Below are positions 4,937 to 9,378 of a stretch of DNA of 9,378 nt, piece by piece. Each line of letters opens with the position of its first letter. The first letter of the stretch is position 1. The notes beneath the pieces are model-generated. The model was not told the DNA's origin. It ran no database searches and saw only the letters and a program-made list of their open reading frames with translations. The position numbers were made by a program, and so were the translations under genes. This DNA comes from Lachnospiraceae bacterium (GTDB lineage: Bacteria > Bacillota > Clostridia > Lachnospirales > Lachnospiraceae), in the NCBI GenBank assembly GCA_900754855.1, contig CAAEEI010000175.1:1-9378 (forward strand), read 5' to 3'.

Positions 4937-6895
4937 CTACGCTTCCTGGTTTTCTTCCTGACGGATTGCCTTTGTTCTGATTTCTTCGCTGATGGCCGCG
5001 ATAAACTCTGCCAGCGGTTTCTGGCCTTCATCTCCGGCGAAACGACTGCGTACGGATACCACGCCTTCTTCCTGTTCTTTTGCGCCTACAACCAGCATAT
5101 ATGGCAGTTTGGCCAGACGCGCTTCCCGGATCTTGTATCCGATTTTTTCCGAACGGTTATCTACCGTACTCAGAATACCGTTTCTTTTTAATTCTTTATT
5201 GACTTCTTCTGCATAATCCGCAAATTTTTCAGAAATCGGCAGCACACGTACCTGCTCCGGACAGAGCCATGTCGGGAATTTACCGGCATACTTTTCGATG
5301 AGCCATGCCAGGGTTCTCTCATAACAGCCCATGGAGGTTCTGTGAATAACATACGGACGCTGTTTTTCTCCGTTCTGATCGATGTAGTACATATCAAAGT
5401 TTTCTGCAATGGCGCAGTCTAACTGAATGGTGATCATTGTGTCTTCCTTGCCATATACATTTTTTGCCTGAATATCAATCTTTGGTCCGTAGAAGGCCGC
5501 TTCTCCCTCTGCCTCGGTAAATGGCACACCGGATTCCACCAGAATCTTACGGATCTCATCCTGCGTGCTCTCCCAGTACTCATCATCGCCAAGATATTTT
5601 TCTTTATTGGCCGGATCCCATTTGGAAAGACGATAAGTCACATCATCCTGAACGCCAAGTACAGTCAGACAGTGCTGCGCCAGTTTCAGACAACCGGTCA
5701 GCTCCTCATTGGCCTGATCCGGCCGAATGATCAGATGGCCTTCGGAAATCGTGAACTGACGTACACGGGTAAGACCATGCATTTCCCCGGAATCCTCGTT
5801 ACGGAACAGGGTGGAAGTCTCGCTCATCCGGTATGGCAGATCACGATAGGATCTCTGTGTATTTTTATAACAGTAATACTGGAAAGGACAGGTCATCGGA
5901 CGAAGAGCCAGTACCTCTTTGTCTTTTTCTTCGTCTCCCAGAACGAACATTCCGTCTTTGTAGTGATCCCAGTGACCGGAAATCTTATAAAGATCGCTTT
6001 TGGCCATCAACGGTGTTCTGGTACGAACATAGCCCCATTCATTATCTTCCAGATCTTCGATCCATCTTTGCATGGTCTGGATGATCTTCGCTCCCTTCGG
6101 AAGCAATAAAGGAAGTCCCTGTCCAATCACGTCAACCGTGGTAAACAGTTCCATCTCCCGGCCCAGACGGTTATGGTCGCGCAGTTTGATCTCTTCCAGA
6201 TATTTCAGACGTTCTTCCAGATCCGCCTTCTTCGTATAAGCGGTTCCATAGATACGGGTAAGCATTTTATTGTTTTCGTTGCCTCTCCAGTACGCGCCGG
6301 ATGAGGAAGTCAGTTTAAATGCTTTGATATTCTTTACACTCGGCAGATGCGGGCCGGCGCAAAGATCGGTGAAATCACCCTGTCGGTAAAAACTGATCTC
6401 CGCGTCCTCCGGCAGATCTTCGATCAGCTCAACTTTATACGGCTCGTCTTTTTCCTTCATCAACGCAATGGCTTCTTCCCTTGGCAGCACAAAACGTTCG
6501 ATAACCGGATTCTCCTTAATGACTTTTTTCATCTCCTTTTCGATGGCGTCAAGATCTTCCCTCGTCAGAGACGGCATATCAAAGTCATAATAAAATCCCT
6601 CTTCAATGGCCGGTCCGATGGCCAGTTTTGCTTCCGGATACAGACGTTTTACCGCCTGTGCCAGAACATGAGACGCCGTATGACGAAAAGCCAGTTTTCC
6701 TTTTTCGTCCTGGAAAGTCAGGATCTGTAAATCACAATCTTCTTCGAGTACCGTTCTTAAATCTACGGTTTCTCCATTTACTTCTCCGGCGCAGGCATTC
6801 CGTGCCAGACCTTCGCTAATATCTTTTGCCACATCCAACACGGACATGGCCTGATCATATTCTTTTTGTGAACCATCTTTTAAACGAATAATCAT
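4937..6895 (-). CDS. thrS: threonyl-tRNA synthetase
   Basis: The 652-residue class II synthetase attaches threonine to tRNA-Thr in the cytoplasm. Domains in order: N-terminal TGS domain (about 1-61); editing domain with H72-xxx-H76 and C179-xxx-H183, the zinc-type motifs that clear mischarged Ser-tRNA; catalytic core with motif 2 TLFRNEDSGEMHGLTRVRQF (362-381) and motif 3 VIHRTSMGCYERTLA (516-530); and C-terminal anticodon-binding domain (about 545-640, with VLPISEKF and NRSEKIGYKIREA). The catalytic zinc ligands correspond to C336, H387 and H518. The RPMTCPFQYYCY and HRTSMGCYERT segments are of the clostridial type rather than the E. coli type. The ATG at 6895 has AGGAG eight bases upstream. 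It is expressed from its own promoter with a short leader that lacks a T-box. Confidence 0.97.
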   Translation of the reverse strand: MIIRLKDGSQKEYDQAMSVLDVAKDISEGLARNACAGEVNGETVDLRTVLEEDCDLQILTFQDEKGKLAFRHTASHVLAQAVKRLYPEAKLAIGPAIEEGFYYDFDMPSLTREDLDAIEKEMKKVIKENPVIERFVLPREEAIALMKEKDEPYKVELIEDLPEDAEISFYRQGDFTDLCAGPHLPSVKNIKAFKLTSSSGAYWRGNENNKMLTRIYGTAYTKKADLEERLKYLEEIKLRDHNRLGREMELFTTVDVIGQGLPLLLPKGAKIIQTMQRWIEDLEDNEWGYVRTRTPLMAKSDLYKISGHWDHYKDGMFVLGDEEKDKEVLALRPMTCPFQYYCYKNTQRSYRDLPYRMSETSTLFRNEDSGEMHGLTRVRQFTISEGHLIIRPDQANEELTGCLKLAQHCLTVLGVQDDVTYRLSKWDPANKEKYLGDDEYWESTQDEIRKILVESGVPFTEAEGEAAFYGPKIDIQAKNVYGKEDTMITIQLDCAIAENFDMYYIDQNGEKQRPYVIHRTSMGCYERTLAWLIEKYAGKFPTWLCPEQVRVLPISEKFADYAEEVNKELKRNGILSTVDNRSEKIGYKIREARLAKLPYMLVVGAKEQEEGVVSVRSRFAGDEGQKPLAEFIAAISEEIRTKAIRQEENQEA

Positions 6896-6940
6896 GGTAT
6901 ATTCTCCTTTTATTTTTCTTAGTTAGCTTTCTATCAGCTT

Positions 6941-6969
6941 ATTTTAGCAAATATAGTGTTTTCCTTCAA
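6941..6969 (-). promoter_or_regulatory. promoter of thrS
   Basis: On the minus strand TTGAAG (-35, 6964-6969) and TAAAAT (-10, 6941-6946) are separated by exactly 17 bases, and the -10 is preceded by TGC (6947-6949), an extended -10. The predicted start is near 6935, giving a leader of about 40 bases that ends in AAAGGAGAATATACC before the ATG. Confidence 0.75.
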
Positions 6970-6970
6970 C

Positions 6971-7013
6971 CACATTTTTACAGGAAGAGCACGGCAAAGA
7001 CAGGAAAAATGTG
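6971..7013. repeat. nine-base perfect inverted repeat beside the thrS -35 box
   Basis: CACATTTTT (6971-6979) and AAAAATGTG (7005-7013) are exact reverse complements separated by 25 bases, ending one base from the thrS -35 box. Repeat centres are 34 bases apart, close to three helical turns. It could be an operator for a DNA-binding protein, or a stem at the 3' end of the HPr-like transcript; it lacks a trailing T run, so a standard terminator is not indicated. Confidence 0.5.
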
Positions 7014-7024
7014 CCATATCCCGG

Positions 7025-7282
7025 TCAGGAATCCCCTTGGAGAATCTCTAAAACCGCCGCTAACGCCTCTTCTTCCTCCGGTCCCTGACATTCCACTTCG
7101 ATCTCTTCGCCACATAAAACCTCACAGCCAAGGACGGCAAACAGATCTCCGGCCTCCACCGTTCCCTTTGCCGTGATCAGACGGGTATCCGCCTGAAAAT
7201 CCCGCACCCTCCTGGCCAGCATCGCCACCGGTCTTGCGTGTAATCCATTGGGATCGGTTATCGTTACTTTTTTCCTTATCAT
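7025..7282 (-). CDS. HPr-family phosphocarrier protein with Asp at position 46
   Basis: The 85-residue protein is a full-length HPr-like domain. HPr accepts phosphate from PEP-phosphorylated enzyme I on His15 and passes it to PTS permeases; in Firmicutes it is also phosphorylated on Ser46 by HprK, and P-Ser-HPr is the corepressor of CcpA. Here the active-site motif GLHARP is intact with H15 and R17. Ungapped alignment to Bacillus subtilis HPr places T41 and V42 together, and Asp46 (in VEAGDLFAVLG) where Ser46 belongs; Lys45 is Gly and the usual SIMGVMSLG helix is DLFAVLGCE. The protein has four acidic residues in a row near 69-72 and ends IL-QGDS. It lies 17 bases after the LTA-synthase-like gene with a perfect AGGAGG (7290-7295), so it is probably cotranscribed. 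It is likely a paralogue rather than the general PTS HPr. No other PTS gene is in view. Confidence 0.88.
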   Translation of the reverse strand: MIRKKVTITDPNGLHARPVAMLARRVRDFQADTRLITAKGTVEAGDLFAVLGCEVLCGEEIEVECQGPEEEEALAAVLEILQGDS

Positions 7283-7299
7283 ACCAATACCTCCTGATT

Positions 7300-9378
7300 T
7301 TATTTTCCTACGAGAGAAAAAAATTCTTTTTCCTGTTCATCTTTACCAAAAATCTGATTATATTCCAGCAAGTGGTATTGCTGCAACAGCGGATAATACG
7401 GCGAAGCCTTATCCTCCCGTTCATAGAACTTTCCGTCCTTTCCCCAGTACCCGATGGCATTGATGCAGGGGATTTCTTCCCGGATTTCGGTCAAAAACTG
7501 AAGATACCCTGTTTTTTCCAGGCCGGCCACATCAGCCAGATAGGTGGTCAGATAATTATTACTGGTTCTTTCCAGCGTCTTTTCTTCAATATCATAATTA
7601 GCCCAGATCAGGAAAGGCACTTTGTACAGCTTTTGCAGTTCTTCTCCTTCCAGCTCGCCTGTCGGCTTTCCCAGAATCTGCTCATAAAAATTCTCGTCCA
7701 GATCCGGCTGATGATCGCCAAAGAAAACGATCACCGTCGGCTTTTCTTCTTTTTCAAAATAACGGATCAGTTTTTCCAGCGCCTTATCGGACATTTTAAT
7801 CATATTCAGATATTGTTCTGCCTGAGGATCCTTCCCGGCGCCGCCCTTGATCTGCACCGAATTACCGGTCTCAAAAGTATTTCCATCATAGCTGCCATGG
7901 TTTTGCATGGTAACATTAAACAGATAAAACGGTTTTTCTTCCTTTGCATTTTGAGCTTCCTCATACAGTTTAATGATCTTCCGGTAATTTTCCTCATTGG
8001 TAATATGATAATTAACCGTATCGGAAAAAACGGAAAAATCATCCGAAGTATAAAAGCGGTCAAAGCCCATTAACGGATAAATTTTATAACGGCTGTAACC
8101 GGTCTGATAATAGGGGTGAAGCGCCAGCAGCGGGCCATATCCCTGGGCTTTCAGCGTTGAAGTCAGGCCGGGGATTTCCTCCCGGAGAAACAACTGATAC
8201 GGCACAGAATTATCCGGCAAAAAAGCCATGGTATTTCCCGTCAGAAATTCAAACTCTGTGTTGGCCGTATTTCCGCCAAACACGGAAGAATATGTATATC
8301 CTTTGATTACATTTTCCTTCAGTTTCCGGAAAAAAGGCATATAATCTCTGGTTACCTCCAGGTTTCCCACTTCCTTCAAATCGGAAAAAGACTCATTCAT
8401 GATGACAAGAATATTCGGTTTTTCTTTCCGCACTGCCGGCGGTGGATCCTGCCGCGCCGTCTGTTTCTTTTCCACCGAAGCGATAATTTCTTTCACCGCT
8501 TCCACAGAGTACCCTTCCGGTTCTTCCACATGAAGATACCCGAAGGTTCTTACCGTCGTCAGCATTGTCCCGTAAAAACGATATTTATATTGCGGACGAT
8601 ATACCCGAAAATCTACGCCGATGTCTTCCAGATAATCACTGCACACATACACCTGACAAAATCCGGCAAACACCGCCGCAAAAAGCAGACCATAGATTGT
8701 CCTCCCCTTCCATCGAAATAACTTCTTTCCTTTTAATTTCAGCAGGAGAGCCAGAATGACCAGCGCAAGCAGAAAAAATTCCGCCGTGGTCACATCAATG
8801 TCCATTTTATAGGTATTGGCCACAGAAACAGCCGTCAACAGGGAATAAAGATCCGAGGCAATAAAAGACATACTTCGAAAAACCGTCAGTTCATAATTCA
8901 TTATACCAAAAAAAGCCGTCGCAATGATCATGGCCACCGAAGCGCCCCGGACGCTGTTAAACACCAGCAAAAAAAACAGATAAATGACATAGTAAATCAG
9001 CAGATCCAAAAACAGATACCATCCGGGAATCCGGGAAATCGGCCCCCAGAATTGCAAATGATTATAATTTTCCAGCCAGAGAAAGGCAACGAAGGGGGTC
9101 AGCGCCGCCGCAGCCCGGGTCATCCAGCGGTTCATCTGCGGACGCAGAGGCATTTCCTTCACCGTCAGAAAAACCAGAAGCCCCCACAGGCCGCCGCAGA
9201 TGAGCAGAGAATCTGCATAAAACCGATCGAAAAACACCGGCGCTGTTCCATCATAATATAGATGCGGCTGTACGAAAAAAGCGGCCGCCAGTAAAATTTC
9301 CAGAAATACAAGAAATTTTTTCCCGGCTTTCCCTTGAAAAAATCTGCTGATCCCCCATGATTTCCTTTTCTGTTTATC
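7300..9378 (-). CDS. LTA synthase-family phosphoglycerol transferase / sulfatase-fold membrane enzyme (5' end beyond the window)
   Basis: The reading frame is open from the stop at 7300 to the right edge, so the true start lies past 9378. A GTG at 9237 is only an internal Val codon (visible residue 48): it lacks a ribosome binding site, and 47 upstream codons encode a plausible cytoplasmic tail and first membrane helix (FLVFLEILLAAAFFV, residues 22-36). About six or seven hydrophobic segments fill residues 22-245, more than the five of Staphylococcus LtaS. The extracellular sulfatase-fold domain starts at KPNILVIMNESFSD (about 320-333). Likely metal and catalytic residues by comparison with LtaS are E329, T371 in GGNTANTEFEFLTG, H494 in MQNHGSYDG, and D555-H556 in FFGDHQPD. 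LtaS polymerises glycerolphosphate from phosphatidylglycerol; MdoB-type relatives transfer it to glycans. The polymer made here is not determined. The HPr-like gene follows 17 bases later. Confidence 0.9.
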   Translation of the reverse strand, partial: DKQKRKSWGISRFFQGKAGKKFLVFLEILLAAAFFVQPHLYYDGTAPVFFDRFYADSLLICGGLWGLLVFLTVKEMPLRPQMNRWMTRAAAALTPFVAFLWLENYNHLQFWGPISRIPGWYLFLDLLIYYVIYLFFLLVFNSVRGASVAMIIATAFFGIMNYELTVFRSMSFIASDLYSLLTAVSVANTYKMDIDVTTAEFFLLALVILALLLKLKGKKLFRWKGRTIYGLLFAAVFAGFCQVYVCSDYLEDIGVDFRVYRPQYKYRFYGTMLTTVRTFGYLHVEEPEGYSVEAVKEIIASVEKKQTARQDPPPAVRKEKPNILVIMNESFSDLKEVGNLEVTRDYMPFFRKLKENVIKGYTYSSVFGGNTANTEFEFLTGNTMAFLPDNSVPYQLFLREEIPGLTSTLKAQGYGPLLALHPYYQTGYSRYKIYPLMGFDRFYTSDDFSVFSDTVNYHITNEENYRKIIKLYEEAQNAKEEKPFYLFNVTMQNHGSYDGNTFETGNSVQIKGGAGKDPQAEQYLNMIKMSDKALEKLIRYFEKEEKPTVIVFFGDHQPDLDENFYEQILGKPTGELEGEELQKLYKVPFLIWANYDIEEKTLERTSNNYLTTYLADVAGLEKTGYLQFLTEIREEIPCINAIGYWGKDGKFYEREDKASPYYPLLQQYHLLEYNQIFGKDEQEKEFFSLVGK

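Noticed and set aside
7234..8073. A 279-codon open frame on the plus strand, rich in Phe, Ile and Leu
   Set aside because: It is antisense to the well-supported LTA-synthase-like gene and the HPr-like gene, lacks a ribosome binding site, has low-complexity hydrophobic content typical of a reverse-complement shadow, and shows no recognisable domain.
1..9378. CRISPR arrays, insertion sequences, tRNA or rRNA genes
   Set aside because: No regularly spaced repeats, transposase-like frames, tRNA cloverleaf signatures or rRNA sequence were seen on either strand.

Overview
The window looks like a chromosomal segment from an anaerobic low-to-mid GC Firmicute, most probably a Lachnospiraceae-type Clostridia. 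The reasons are AT-rich spacers with strong AGGAGG ribosome binding sites, a Clostridia-type threonyl-tRNA synthetase, a type III iron alcohol dehydrogenase, an LTA-synthase-family membrane enzyme and a lysine-rich secreted protein of a style I associate with gut Lachnospiraceae. This placement is inferred from protein resemblance, not from a search.

Left to right: a 5' part of a MATE transporter (1-219, minus); a hairpin terminator (278-331); a small secreted basic protein (374-898, minus); a very AT-rich divergent spacer with candidate Rex-like operators; an iron-containing alcohol dehydrogenase (1218-2399, plus); a strong bidirectional terminator shared with the convergent ung and ArsC/Spx-like pair (2512-3578, minus); a structured spacer ending in a terminator; a two-gene eutS-eutP unit (3817-4730, minus) with its own extended -10 promoter; thrS (4937-6895, minus) with its own promoter and no T-box; and an LTA-synthase-like gene followed by an HPr-like gene (7025-9378, minus). 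Both window ends cut through genes: the MATE gene at the left and the LTA-synthase-like gene at the right.

Except for the alcohol dehydrogenase, all genes are on the minus strand, but they form several transcription units: LTA-synthase-like/HPr, thrS, eutS-eutP, ung-arsC-like, the secreted protein, and MATE. Most are housekeeping. The parts most worth attention are (i) an HPr paralogue that keeps the phosphorylated His15 but has Asp where regulatory Ser46 belongs, (ii) an isolated microcompartment shell protein plus EutP GTPase with no other microcompartment genes in view, and (iii) near-consensus Rex operator sequences in front of the alcohol dehydrogenase, suggesting NADH/NAD+ control. I do not see a CRISPR array, insertion sequence, tRNA, rRNA or a clearly novel defence or mobile system.
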